A stretch of DNA of 64,000 bases, from positions 2,372,963 to 2,436,962 of the forward strand of contig NZ_KN050846.1 of NCBI RefSeq assembly GCF_000746845.1, written 5' to 3'. The notes under the pieces are model-generated. The model saw only the letters and a list, made by a program, of their open reading frames with translations. It did no database searches and was not told the origin of the DNA. Below, in pieces: positions 8,626 to 15,839 of this stretch. How positions within the stretch are numbered: the stretch's first letter is position 1; each line of letters begins with the position of its first letter. Source of the stretch: Altibacter lentus. Lineage in GTDB: Bacteria > Bacteroidota > Bacteroidia > Flavobacteriales > Flavobacteriaceae. Both the position numbers and the translations under genes were made by a program.

Positions 8626-9381
8626 GTGAATTCAGAAACCTATAATTTTAAATTAAGCGCTTTATTTCATTTTTTGAACGAAAACAGGGATTACAATAAA
8701 AAAGTTCAATCAAACTCTTACAACTTATTTTTATCACCTTTTGATTCGGTCGAAGATAGATTGTATTCAGTTTTATATCACGTAGCAAATACGCAAAGTC
8801 AACCAAGAATTGATGTACTTGCACCTTTTTTTCAAAAAGTATATTCAAATAAATCGAAGCTTCATAGTTTTAGGTCTTTCATCGATTTTCTAACAGGAAA
8901 TGAAAACAGTGTCCATAACTATGAATCACTTTACTATGGGATGCTGGGACAAGCCGGTTGGGGCAATAAAACATCCGCATTATTTGCCAAAACCATTTAT
9001 CATTTGCATAATGGAAAGTATGGATATCAAAATGTATTATGGGAAGATGCACCAAAAGTTATAGACATTAAGGATAGAATTTTCTTACCTGTCGATGCGG
9101 TAATTGAAGCAATTTTTTATCGTATTGACCCATCTATTAAATGGAATTTTCACAAAATAAATAAACTTCTACAGGATAATTATTCTTCTGAAGAAATGGA
9201 AGTTTGGGATGACCTTTGGTTTTGGGGTTTTATAAATCAACGTGGTTCAGGATTGAACAGAGAGTTTATTTGGAACGAGGCAAAATATTGGGCACTTCTC
9301 GAAACTGTAAAAGATGAAGCATCAATCAATAAAATAAAAGATGTATCAACGGGGTTTCTAAAAATCTTTGATAACAAATAA
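8626..9381 (+). CDS. HhH-GPD-like (DNA-glycosylase-type) protein
   Basis: A 251-residue protein starting with GTG six bases after the nuclease stop. GWGNKTSALF at residues 111-120 fits the helix-hairpin-helix G-x-G-x-K-T loop of DNA glycosylases, and LPVDAVIEAIFYRI (residues 154-167) fits the following segment that carries the catalytic aspartate (Asp157) in the HhH-GPD family. The order and spacing match OGG/AlkA-type proteins. The assignment is mine from motif reading and is not certain; no Lys/Asp pair of a bifunctional enzyme is obvious. Paired with a PD-(D/E)XK nuclease, it suggests base removal followed by cleavage. Confidence 0.55.
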   Translation: MNSETYNFKLSALFHFLNENRDYNKKVQSNSYNLFLSPFDSVEDRLYSVLYHVANTQSQPRIDVLAPFFQKVYSNKSKLHSFRSFIDFLTGNENSVHNYESLYYGMLGQAGWGNKTSALFAKTIYHLHNGKYGYQNVLWEDAPKVIDIKDRIFLPVDAVIEAIFYRIDPSIKWNFHKINKLLQDNYSSEEMEVWDDLWFWGFINQRGSGLNREFIWNEAKYWALLETVKDEASINKIKDVSTGFLKIFDNK

Positions 9382-9392
9382 TTCTTAACCCA

Positions 9393-9611
9393 CTCAGCAC
9401 ATTCCCCTACATTCCACGCCTGCCTGCTGAAAAAAGCAGGCAACCACTTCATTTTGGGAAAAGAGCTTCACTACAAATATCTTGGACACAATCCCCAATT
9501 CGAGCTTTCCATTCCGTTAACCCTTTCCGCTTGGCTGGGAAGTTTAGCCTGTCCTGAGCTCAGTCGAAGGGCTACATTCCCGAGCCGAAATTGTGAATTA
9601 AGTCCGCTTTT
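9393..9611 (+). repeat. Dispersed ~200-base repeat, copy B
   Basis: Second direct copy of the repeat at 1635-1845, starting CTCAGCACATTCCCCTAC and ending GTCCGCTTTTC. It has its own palindrome (TGCCTGCT ... AGCAGGCA at 9423-9444) and a REP-like tract around 9548-9570 (CCTGTCCTGAGCTCAGTCGA). It begins 11 bases after the five-gene operon, closing the first cargo module. It fills most of the gene-free stretch 9382-9654. Confidence 0.82.
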
Positions 9612-9654
9612 CAATCTTAACTAAATCAGCATTTGATTTTAATCGAAACTAAGT

Positions 9655-9744
9655 ATGCAAGATAATATTACCTTTATAGCATATATAATAGTTCCAGCCT
9701 TAATAGTCATTGCAACAGTTAACTTACATAAACGAAAAATTTAA
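9655..9744 (+). CDS. Possible 29-residue membrane peptide upstream of the LytTR gene
   Basis: ATG at 9655 opens 29 codons that encode one hydrophobic segment (ITFIAYIIVPALIVIATV) and a basic end. It overlaps the start of the LytTR regulator, which begins with TTG at 9710 in another frame. It may be a leader peptide that couples translation, or the first helix of a longer regulator split by a frameshift. Weak evidence by itself. Confidence 0.35.
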   Translation: MQDNITFIAYIIVPALIVIATVNLHKRKI

Positions 9745-10516
9745 AATTCCAAAAATTGGAAAAATACCATTGTATCTATTGATTGTTGTCCTTGTTTTTT
9801 TATTAGCAGTATTGCAAGATTATATTTACAGCAGAATACAAAACACAGGATTTTACTTATCGGAATCATCGCTCTACAATACGTTTTGGATTTTTTTCGT
9901 TCCGCTTACCATTTTGATAAACAGATTGATAAAAATTATTAACCCTAAAAACAGATTGGTCAAATTACCATTCAATTTAGGAATTGGAATAACTTTTAGC
10001 TTTCTGCATTTAGTGTTTTTCGCGTCATTATTTGTACTAATTAGTAGTTTGGTATTTACACCAACGCATCGATTTTCAAATATTTTCAATAGTGCGTTTT
10101 CTAATCAATTCTATATCGCATTATTGTGGTATACTATTTTTCCTGCAATTTATATTTCAAAATACAAACCGACCTATTCAAAAAAACCGTATTCAGATAA
10201 AATAAAGTTAAAAATCGGTTCAAAAATTTTAAGTGTTTCAACTTCAACCATACAATGTATTACGACTGACAAACCCTATTCCATTGTTCACGCAAACGAC
10301 AAAAAATTTTTAGACAATAAAAGCCTAAAAGAATTTGAAACTGTACTCGACCCAACTTTTTTTTTAAGAGTGCATCGTTCATCAATCGTTAACGCAACTT
10401 TCGTCAAAGAACTAAAATCGAGAAACAATGGCGATTATGACGCAACACTTAAAAACGGTCAAGTAATTCGGTTGAGCAGACATTTCAGGAATAATTGGAA
10501 ACAGTTCATCCAGTAA
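9710..10516 (+). CDS. Membrane-bound LytTR-family DNA-binding regulator
   Basis: A 268-residue protein with four hydrophobic helices (about 19-38, 48-65, 82-108, 124-142) and a C-terminal LytTR domain from about residue 160. The domain shows the typical ending: FLRVHRSSIVN, then LKNGQVIRLSRHFRNNW. No ATG exists in the N-terminal region, and an in-frame stop lies two codons upstream, so TTG at 9710 is the only workable start unless the gene is frameshifted. Such 4TM-LytTR proteins control nearby genes; the inverted repeat at 10554-10574 is a plausible target. Confidence 0.85.
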   Translation: MQQLTYINEKFKIPKIGKIPLYLLIVVLVFLLAVLQDYIYSRIQNTGFYLSESSLYNTFWIFFVPLTILINRLIKIINPKNRLVKLPFNLGIGITFSFLHLVFFASLFVLISSLVFTPTHRFSNIFNSAFSNQFYIALLWYTIFPAIYISKYKPTYSKKPYSDKIKLKIGSKILSVSTSTIQCITTDKPYSIVHANDKKFLDNKSLKEFETVLDPTFFLRVHRSSIVNATFVKELKSRNNGDYDATLKNGQVIRLSRHFRNNWKQFIQ

Positions 10517-10553
10517 GCTATTTATTCACACCACATAGGCAATTTGTCGCAAA

Positions 10554-10574
10554 ATATGGTTTTAACAACCATAT
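10554..10574. promoter_or_regulatory. Inverted repeat before the lipoprotein operon
   Basis: Perfect 8-base arms ATATGGTT and AACCATAT are separated by five bases, in the 89-base gap between the LytTR regulator and the lipoprotein gene. A weak -7 box (TACATTTA) follows near 10583. It may be the LytTR binding site. Confidence 0.45.
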
Positions 10575-10605
10575 CAATTCCTACATTTATTAGAAAATAT
10601 TGTAA

Positions 10606-11811
10606 ATGATACGAATTCTTAAAATTTTCTTTATGCTGTTGGCTTGTATAAATTTAACAAGTTGTAACAGCCAAAACACCAAAAAAGAGACAGAAACTTT
10701 AAGTGATGATTTTGATAAATCAATGCCATTTTATTACAAGATGCCAAAAAACTTGTCCGCAACCGATACAAGTCCTGCATTTAAAGAAAAAGGAAAGAAA
10801 ATTTTGCTTACAGGTACAGTTTACCAAATAGATGGTAAAACACCAGCTTCTAACGTAATTCTGTACTACTATCAAACCAATACAAAGGGAATTTATGCTA
10901 CAAAAGAAAGTGAAGAAAGGAATATGCCTAAAAACAAATTAGGACATACCCACGGTTACATCAGAGGTTGGTTGAAAACGGATGAACAGGGCAACTATTC
11001 AATCTATACAATACAACCTGAAACTTACCCAAGCAGAGACCAACCTGCACACGTTCATATTACTGTAAAGGAAAAAAATATGAACGAACCTTATTACATA
11101 GACGATTTTGTATTTGACAATGACCGCCTTCTAACAACTCAATGGAGAAAGAGTATGGAAAATCGTGGAGGAAGTGGTGTAATTCGATTTGTTCAAAAAG
11201 ATAGTTTGTGGGTTGGCGAACGAAATATCTATTTAGGCTTAAATATTCCTGATTATCCACTAAAAAAAACTAATCAGAAAAGTTCCGGCAAAAACATTGG
11301 CGAAGATATTATTTCCTTCACACCGTTTCACGCATACGGACCAGACAAAGGCACAAAAACCTGTCCGATTTGCAAGTATGGTTGGTATCACGGAATTCTA
11401 TATTTTGTAGGTAACAATCCAAATTGGAACGAAATAAAAGATTGGCTTACATTTTTAGAGACGGAAAGCCAAAAGAGAGAGGAGTACCTAAAAGTATACT
11501 TTGTTTATGGTAACGAAAATAATTACAACAAAAATAATAGAATACGAGAATTGGAAAAAATTGGAACTGAACTCGACCTAAAAAAAGTTGCCTTGACTTT
11601 TGTTCCTTCTTTTATGGACAAAACTTCAGAAGTGCATTTAAATAAGATTGACCCAAACGTGGACAACACTTTTTTTATTTACAAACGTAGTAATATAATA
11701 GACAAATACGTTGACCTTAGACCAAATCAAGAGAATTTTGAGAGATTTTCCGAAATACTTGACAAATCTGCGAACGAATATTTTAAACTTTCAAAAGGCA
11801 GAAATGAATAG
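10606..11811 (+). CDS. Lipoprotein fusing an intradiol-dioxygenase-like and a thioredoxin-like domain
   Basis: A 401-residue protein with a lipoprotein signal (lipobox LTSC, Cys20). Residues 65-215 resemble intradiol ring-cleavage dioxygenases: a beta-sandwich with GWLKTDEQGNYSIYTI, ETYP (Tyr141) and PAHVH (His149, His151), with Tyr97 as a further candidate iron ligand. Residues about 235-400 form a second domain with TCPICKYG (Cys253, Cys256), like a thioredoxin-type CxxC, then KVYFVYGN and VALTFVPS strands. The fusion is unusual and would place an oxidative and a redox domain at the outer surface or periplasm. Substrate unknown. The following gene overlaps its end. Confidence 0.7.
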   Translation: MIRILKIFFMLLACINLTSCNSQNTKKETETLSDDFDKSMPFYYKMPKNLSATDTSPAFKEKGKKILLTGTVYQIDGKTPASNVILYYYQTNTKGIYATKESEERNMPKNKLGHTHGYIRGWLKTDEQGNYSIYTIQPETYPSRDQPAHVHITVKEKNMNEPYYIDDFVFDNDRLLTTQWRKSMENRGGSGVIRFVQKDSLWVGERNIYLGLNIPDYPLKKTNQKSSGKNIGEDIISFTPFHAYGPDKGTKTCPICKYGWYHGILYFVGNNPNWNEIKDWLTFLETESQKREEYLKVYFVYGNENNYNKNNRIRELEKIGTELDLKKVALTFVPSFMDKTSEVHLNKIDPNVDNTFFIYKRSNIIDKYVDLRPNQENFERFSEILDKSANEYFKLSKGRNE

Positions 11812-12340
11812 TAACATTCAAAAATTCGGACATCTTTTAATACTTCTCAATCTATTGATAAGTTGTAATTCCAACAAATCCATTTCTGAATTATCCCTAA
11901 CACAAAAAGCGGAAATTAAAGAACAAATTAAAAAAGAAATTGAAGAGGGTATTAAAGCTACAAGGACAAAAAACATAGAATTGTATATGAGCCAATTACC
12001 AAATGATTTAATATTGATAGACGAAAATGGAAAGTTAATTTCAAAGGAACAACAGAGAGAGAATACATTAAGAGATTGGGCGATTATTGATACCACATTA
12101 AATATTGAAATGAAAATTGATAGCATTCGTTTTCTAAAAAAAGACAGCGTTATCGTATTCACTTCTCAAAGTTGGGAGAGAATGATGTTTCAAAGAGATG
12201 GTATTAAGACTGACACAGTATTAACAACTCAAAAACATCGTGAAACTTGGAAGAGGAATGATATTGGTTGGTTTGGATACTATATTGAAGAACTTGGTGG
12301 AACAATACTCATAAATGGAAAAGAATATAATCCCGAATAA
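11804..12340 (+). CDS. SnoaL/NTF2-like lipoprotein
   Basis: The frame is open from 11711, but ATG at 11804 is preferred because it overlaps the previous stop by eight bases and begins a lipoprotein signal (lipobox LLISC). The 178-residue mature part starts with a helical segment (KAEIKEQIKKEIEEGIKA) and shows a DUF4440/SnoaL-like pattern: YMSQLPNDLILIDENGK, then alternating strands ending WKRNDIGWFGYYIEELGG. NTF2-fold lipoproteins often bind small molecules or act as stress factors. Co-translated with the dioxygenase-like lipoprotein. Confidence 0.7.
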   Translation: MNSNIQKFGHLLILLNLLISCNSNKSISELSLTQKAEIKEQIKKEIEEGIKATRTKNIELYMSQLPNDLILIDENGKLISKEQQRENTLRDWAIIDTTLNIEMKIDSIRFLKKDSVIVFTSQSWERMMFQRDGIKTDTVLTTQKHRETWKRNDIGWFGYYIEELGGTILINGKEYNPE

Positions 12341-12508
12341 AGCAAGCGTACAACAAGGAATATAATTGAGAAATTATCGTCCGATTGGGTTAAAGCCAAA
12401 AAAGTCGAATTTCCTGTATTTCTGAGACTTGGGAGAATAAAGCCAGCGACTAACAATTCTAATCCAATTTAAATTTTCTTCAAAAAAAAGTTTTTGTTTT
12501 AGAAACCA

Positions 12509-12702
12509 CTCAGCACATTCCCCTACATTCCGTGCTTGCCTTCTGAAAAAGCAGCCTACCACTTCATTTCGGGAAAAGAGCTTCACTACACTAGTCTTGG
12601 ACACAATCCCCAATTTCGGCTTTCCATTCCGTTAACCCTTCCCGCTGCTCTGGGAAGGGACACTTCATTCCCGAGCCAAAATTGTGAATAGAGTCCGCTT
12701 TT
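12509..12702 (+). repeat. Dispersed ~200-base repeat, copy C
   Basis: Third direct copy of the repeat, from CTCAGCACATTCCCCTAC to AGTCCGCTTTTC. It is closer to copy B than to copy A. It lacks the REP-like tract seen in the other two copies and keeps the ACACAATCCCCAATTT and CATTCCCGAGCC blocks. It closes the second cargo module and precedes the ssb region. Confidence 0.82.
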
Positions 12703-13212
12703 CTCATCGGAAAGCCATCACTTCGGTTTTCTTAACAGGATTTTCGGCGCGGTCTTCTTGAGCCTTCACTCTAAAATCCCTAAAAACCAAACCGCTGCCT
12801 TGCACATTTTAAGGGGTTTATAATGGATAAAGCCTTTGTTGTTTTTCGGGTCGTCGAAAAACAGGCACGACATAACCAACTCTAGATTAAACCCAGCTAC
12901 TTATTTCGCTTAACTGTCGGTACGCTCAAACGCAACTGCGTTTAAAGAATTGCTAATGCCCTTATGGAACTTGTCAAGACCGTGGCAAGTTTTAGTGAAA
13001 AATAAGGTATCTACTTCCTTGAATCCCGCAAAAAAAAGCGGGATTGCTACGTCGCAAACACACCTGATTTATTCCCTAAAAGTCTTGACAAAACCCACTC
13101 TATCCATTGTGCGGTGCACGAAAGAAAAGAACAAACACCCCTTAAAATTTAATCTGAATTGAAAAGGGAAATATTAATCAAGCCTGTAAAGGGCATTTAA
13201 AACCATTTAGTT
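12703..13212. other. Gene-free stretch upstream of ssb with one strong hairpin
   Basis: With 12341-12508 and repeat copy C this forms an 870-base region without a convincing gene. The only clear structure is a hairpin at 13022-13045: eight-base arms AATCCCGC and GCGGGATT around eight A bases. A 70-codon frame at 12950-13162 has no recognisable product. The region may be a leader of the ssb transcript or a decayed gene. Confidence 0.5.
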
Positions 13213-13557
13213 ATGAGTACTATTAGAAATCACGTACAGTTAATCGGAAACGTTGGACAAGAGCCAACCATTACGAACCTTGAAAGCGGTAAGAAAGTAG
13301 CCCGCTTCTCACTCGCCACGAACGAGTATTACAAAGACAGCAAAGGCGAAAAGCAAACGGACACCAACTGGCATACCGTTGTGGCTTGGGGCAAGACCGC
13401 TGAAATTGTAGAGAAGTATGTTGCTAAAGGAAAAGAAGTTGGAATATCGGGTAAACTAAAAACCCGAAGCTACACAACCGATGATAATGAACAACGCTAT
13501 GTTACGGAAGTAGTAGCCGATGAAATCTTATTGTTAGGAAGTAAAAGCGATAAGTAA
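13213..13557 (+). CDS. ssb: Single-stranded DNA-binding protein
   Basis: A 114-residue OB-fold protein beginning MSTIRNHVQLIGNVGQEP, with RFSLATNEYY and TNWHTVVAWGKTAEIVEKYV, the standard Ssb core. It is shorter than chromosomal Ssb: the long Gly/Pro-rich linker and acidic DDIPF-like tail are missing, as is usual for ICE- and plasmid-borne copies. It probably coats single-stranded DNA during transfer or replication of the element. A strong terminator follows directly, so it ends a transcription unit. Confidence 0.95.
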   Translation: MSTIRNHVQLIGNVGQEPTITNLESGKKVARFSLATNEYYKDSKGEKQTDTNWHTVVAWGKTAEIVEKYVAKGKEVGISGKLKTRSYTTDDNEQRYVTEVVADEILLLGSKSDK

Positions 13558-13570
13558 ACCTAAAATGAAA

Positions 13571-13610
13571 GAGGGCGTAACGGTCGAAAGATGCGCCCTC
13601 TTTTTTTTTC
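13571..13610 (+). terminator. Rho-independent terminator of ssb
   Basis: Seven-base GC-rich arms GAGGGCG (13571-13577) and CGCCCTC (13594-13600) are followed by nine T. It lies 14 bases after the ssb stop. Confidence 0.92.
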
Positions 13611-13634
13611 ATTCACACATTAATCATATGCACA

Positions 13635-14084
13635 ATGAAAGCACAAGTTAACGAAATAAAAATAAGTTATGAAGGTGGTGTCAAATCCAAAGATTGGGTT
13701 CAGATTTCATCCTCTGCGCAAGCTGCAGAAGTCCTTTTTCAAAACTGGGATAAACGTACAATGGAATTACAAGAGACGTTTAAAATTGTACTCTTGAATA
13801 ACAGCAATAAAGTGAAAGGTATTTGCCAAATTTCACAAGGTGGAATTGCAGGAACTTTAGTGGATATGCGCATCCTATTTGCAACTGTATTAAAATCACT
13901 TTCGGTAGGTTTGATATTAGCACATAATCATCCAAGCGGTAAGTTGGAACCAAGTAAAGCAGATATAAAATTGACAAACAAAATCAAAAAAGCTGCATCT
14001 GTTTTTGACATCCGATTGTTAGACCACTTGATTTTTGCACCCGATGGGGATTACTATAGTTTTTCTGACAATGGAATTCTGTAA
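13635..14084 (+). CDS. RadC-like JAB domain protein
   Basis: A 149-residue protein with the JAB/MPN metalloprotease-like motif of the RadC family: AHNHPSG at residues 97-103 followed by Ser and Asp (PSKADIKLT), and an upstream Glu (ETFKIVLLN). The N-terminal HhH region of full RadC is missing, as is normal for the short form common in Bacteroidetes mobile elements. The biochemical role is unknown; it is a frequent companion of ssb on ICEs and may relate to DNA repair or anti-restriction. Confidence 0.93.
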   Translation: MKAQVNEIKISYEGGVKSKDWVQISSSAQAAEVLFQNWDKRTMELQETFKIVLLNNSNKVKGICQISQGGIAGTLVDMRILFATVLKSLSVGLILAHNHPSGKLEPSKADIKLTNKIKKAASVFDIRLLDHLIFAPDGDYYSFSDNGIL

Positions 14085-14095
14085 AATTTACAGCT

Positions 14096-14293
14096 ATGAT
14101 ATATCTCAATTTTACAGACTTGAGCCAAGAAGCTCAAAACCGATTTTTGGAAACGTCCAAAGAAGATGTGAAACGAAAATTTGGGGATAGCATTCGCAAA
14201 TACGTAAAAGAAAATTATGGCTGTTTTGAAACGATGATTGAAGAAGAAGCACTTCGGAATTTATATTCTTACACCTATGTGTTCAATATATAG
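14096..14293 (+). CDS. Small hypothetical protein after radC
   Basis: A 65-residue acidic protein starting 11 bases after the radC-like gene, so in the same operon. It reads as helical (LSQEAQNRFLETSKEDVKRK) with a C-terminal aromatic end. There is no signal peptide or membrane segment. I do not recognise the family. A terminator hairpin follows at 14312. Confidence 0.7.
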   Translation: MIYLNFTDLSQEAQNRFLETSKEDVKRKFGDSIRKYVKENYGCFETMIEEEALRNLYSYTYVFNI

Positions 14294-14311
14294 TCTTGAA
14301 TAGATTGAAAG

Positions 14312-14349
14312 ACCAAGCATTTTTTAAATTGAAGTGCTTGGTTTTTATT
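14312..14349 (+). terminator. Terminator of the radC operon
   Basis: Eight-base arms ACCAAGCA (14312-14319) and TGCTTGGT (14335-14342) with a T-rich run after. It ends the radC operon. The rest of the gene-free stretch 14294-14619 holds only the inverted repeat at 14541-14589. Confidence 0.8.
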
Positions 14350-14540
14350 TAGTAAACTTTGAAACTAGACACTTCAATCATTTACTTTTTGCATTATCCT
14401 ATTTTTTGATGTCAAATGTCAGTACTTGGCACCAACTGCCGTTTTTGTCTTAACAGTATAAAAACTAACTTCTTAAAGCTGAAAAACAGCACACTATAAC
14501 CACAGCTATCTATGCTCTTTTCTGTTTTAAATAGTTGATT

Positions 14541-14589
14541 ATATCAAAATTTGGTTTTGCGTGAAAAATCCTACAAAACATTTTGATAT
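14541..14589. promoter_or_regulatory. Inverted repeat upstream of the methyltransferase gene
   Basis: Perfect ten-base arms ATATCAAAAT (14541-14550) and ATTTTGATAT (14580-14589) enclose 29 bases that include TTTTGC, a possible -33 element. It lies 31 bases before the GTG start of the methyltransferase and is a candidate operator or 5' leader hairpin. Confidence 0.45.
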
Positions 14590-14619
14590 CATTTTTTGGG
14601 GTTGATTTCATCAATTTAA

Positions 14620-15387
14620 GTGAGAATAAATGTCATTTATAACGAAAACTGTAGCGTAACATTAGATAGGTTACCTAAAAAGTGTATTGACGGAATTATC
14701 ACATCACCACCCTATAATATAAATACGGAAAGAAGCGACTGTTATTACAATAATGGATATTCTAATATTGACGGATTAAGCGAAGCAGAATATCTTAAAT
14801 TAAGGACGGAAGAATTTACAAAATTCTCAAAAGTACTGAAAGATAAAGGGGTTATTTGTTACAACATTTCTTACTCAAAAGAGAATCCCATTTTACCGAC
14901 ACTTTTGGTTTCTAAAATCCACAATGAAACCAATTTGACAATTGCAGATATAATTTGCTGGAAAAAATCAAATGCCATTCCTTTTCAAACCTCACCAACA
15001 AAATTAAGTAGGTTAACAGAACTAATCTACGTCTTTGTAAAGAAATCCTATTTGCATACATTTAGAACCAATAAAAAAATAAGTAAGGTAAATGGAAAGA
15101 CGGGACAAAGATTTTTCAAAAATTACACGAACTATATCGAAGCAAAAAATAATGATGGCTATAGGTCAAATTTAAAGGCAGCATACTCAAAAGATTTATG
15201 CCATCAACTGATTAATATCTATTTCCCCGAAGGCAGTCTCATCTATGACCCATTCTCTGGAATCGGAACCACGCAACTCAGTTGTATTGAAAGCCATTGT
15301 AATTTTATCGGTAGTGAATTGATGAAAGAACATTATGATATATCCATAAGTAGGCTTGAGAAAAAGGGTTTGATATTTCATTCTTAA
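14620..15387 (+). CDS. Site-specific DNA methyltransferase (SPPY type)
   Basis: A 255-residue amino-methyltransferase of the beta class: the catalytic motif IV TSPPYNI (residues 28-34) comes first and the SAM-binding motif I DPFSGIGTT (from about residue 210) last. SPPY is more often seen in N4-cytosine than N6-adenine enzymes, but this does not settle the base. The start is GTG at 14620. No restriction gene is adjacent, so it seems to be an orphan methyltransferase that could protect the element from host restriction after transfer. Confidence 0.88.
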   Translation: MRINVIYNENCSVTLDRLPKKCIDGIITSPPYNINTERSDCYYNNGYSNIDGLSEAEYLKLRTEEFTKFSKVLKDKGVICYNISYSKENPILPTLLVSKIHNETNLTIADIICWKKSNAIPFQTSPTKLSRLTELIYVFVKKSYLHTFRTNKKISKVNGKTGQRFFKNYTNYIEAKNNDGYRSNLKAAYSKDLCHQLINIYFPEGSLIYDPFSGIGTTQLSCIESHCNFIGSELMKEHYDISISRLEKKGLIFHS

Positions 15388-15490
15388 ACTTTAAATCATT
15401 TACAATATAGGTTATACATTCATCTAAAATTTCAGGGATGTTTTTGTGTGTAATTTAACCTACATCAAAAAAAATCACTATCTTTATTTT

Positions 15491-15690
15491 GCTGAAATTC
15501 AGCATTCAAATTAAAGTAAGGCTATCCACTTTTCGACTTTCGCCGATAGCCTTACACATCGAAAAATAACATATCGGAAAATCATTTTCCTTGAAAATGG
15601 CAATCGGCTTTTTAGCCGGATTGTATGGATTTTTGTCACGCTTGCGCGTGACGAAAAGGAATAGCAAGAGGGTAACGGGCTGCGCCGCGT
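15491..15690. other. Hairpin cluster upstream of the relaxase genes (candidate oriT)
   Basis: A 200-base stretch holds five inverted repeats: GCTGAAATTCAGC (15491-15503); perfect 11-base arms at 15516-15526 and 15545-15555 (GTAAGGCTATC and its complement); CGGCT/AGCCG at 15605-15618; seven-base arms GTCACGC/GCGTGAC at 15635-15652; and GTAACG/CGTTAC at 15673-15694. Bacteroidetes mobilisable elements carry oriT directly upstream of the mob genes, and hairpins beside the nick site are typical. No nick site can be read. Part of the gene-free stretch 15388-15839. Confidence 0.5.
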
Positions 15691-15769
15691 TACATATTCC
15701 ATTTTCGTTTTAATCCATTGATTTTTAATTACTTAAAAATTAACAGGATTTAAAAGTTCCAACAATTTG

Positions 15770-15819
15770 CGTCAAATGGTCTTGGAACACCAGTAAATAG
15801 GGATGGATTTACGTCAAAT
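15770..15819. promoter_or_regulatory. Direct repeats before the mobilisation operon
   Basis: CGTCAAAT occurs at 15770-15777 and 15812-15819, 42 bases (four helical turns) apart and close to the bfmA-like start. Such spacing would suit a ribbon-helix-helix protein such as the encoded accessory factor. Confidence 0.35.
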
Positions 15820-15839
15820 CTTTAAAAAAGCGAAAGGAA

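Noticed and set aside
9237-9452. Minus-strand frame and its relative at 12374-12613, both with a RQAxNVGECAEW segment
   Set aside because: Both lie across repeat copies B and C; the likeness comes from the repeat DNA, and 9237 overlaps a real gene.
12950-13162. 70-codon plus-strand frame before ssb
   Set aside because: No recognisable product, it covers a strong hairpin, and codon use is poor.
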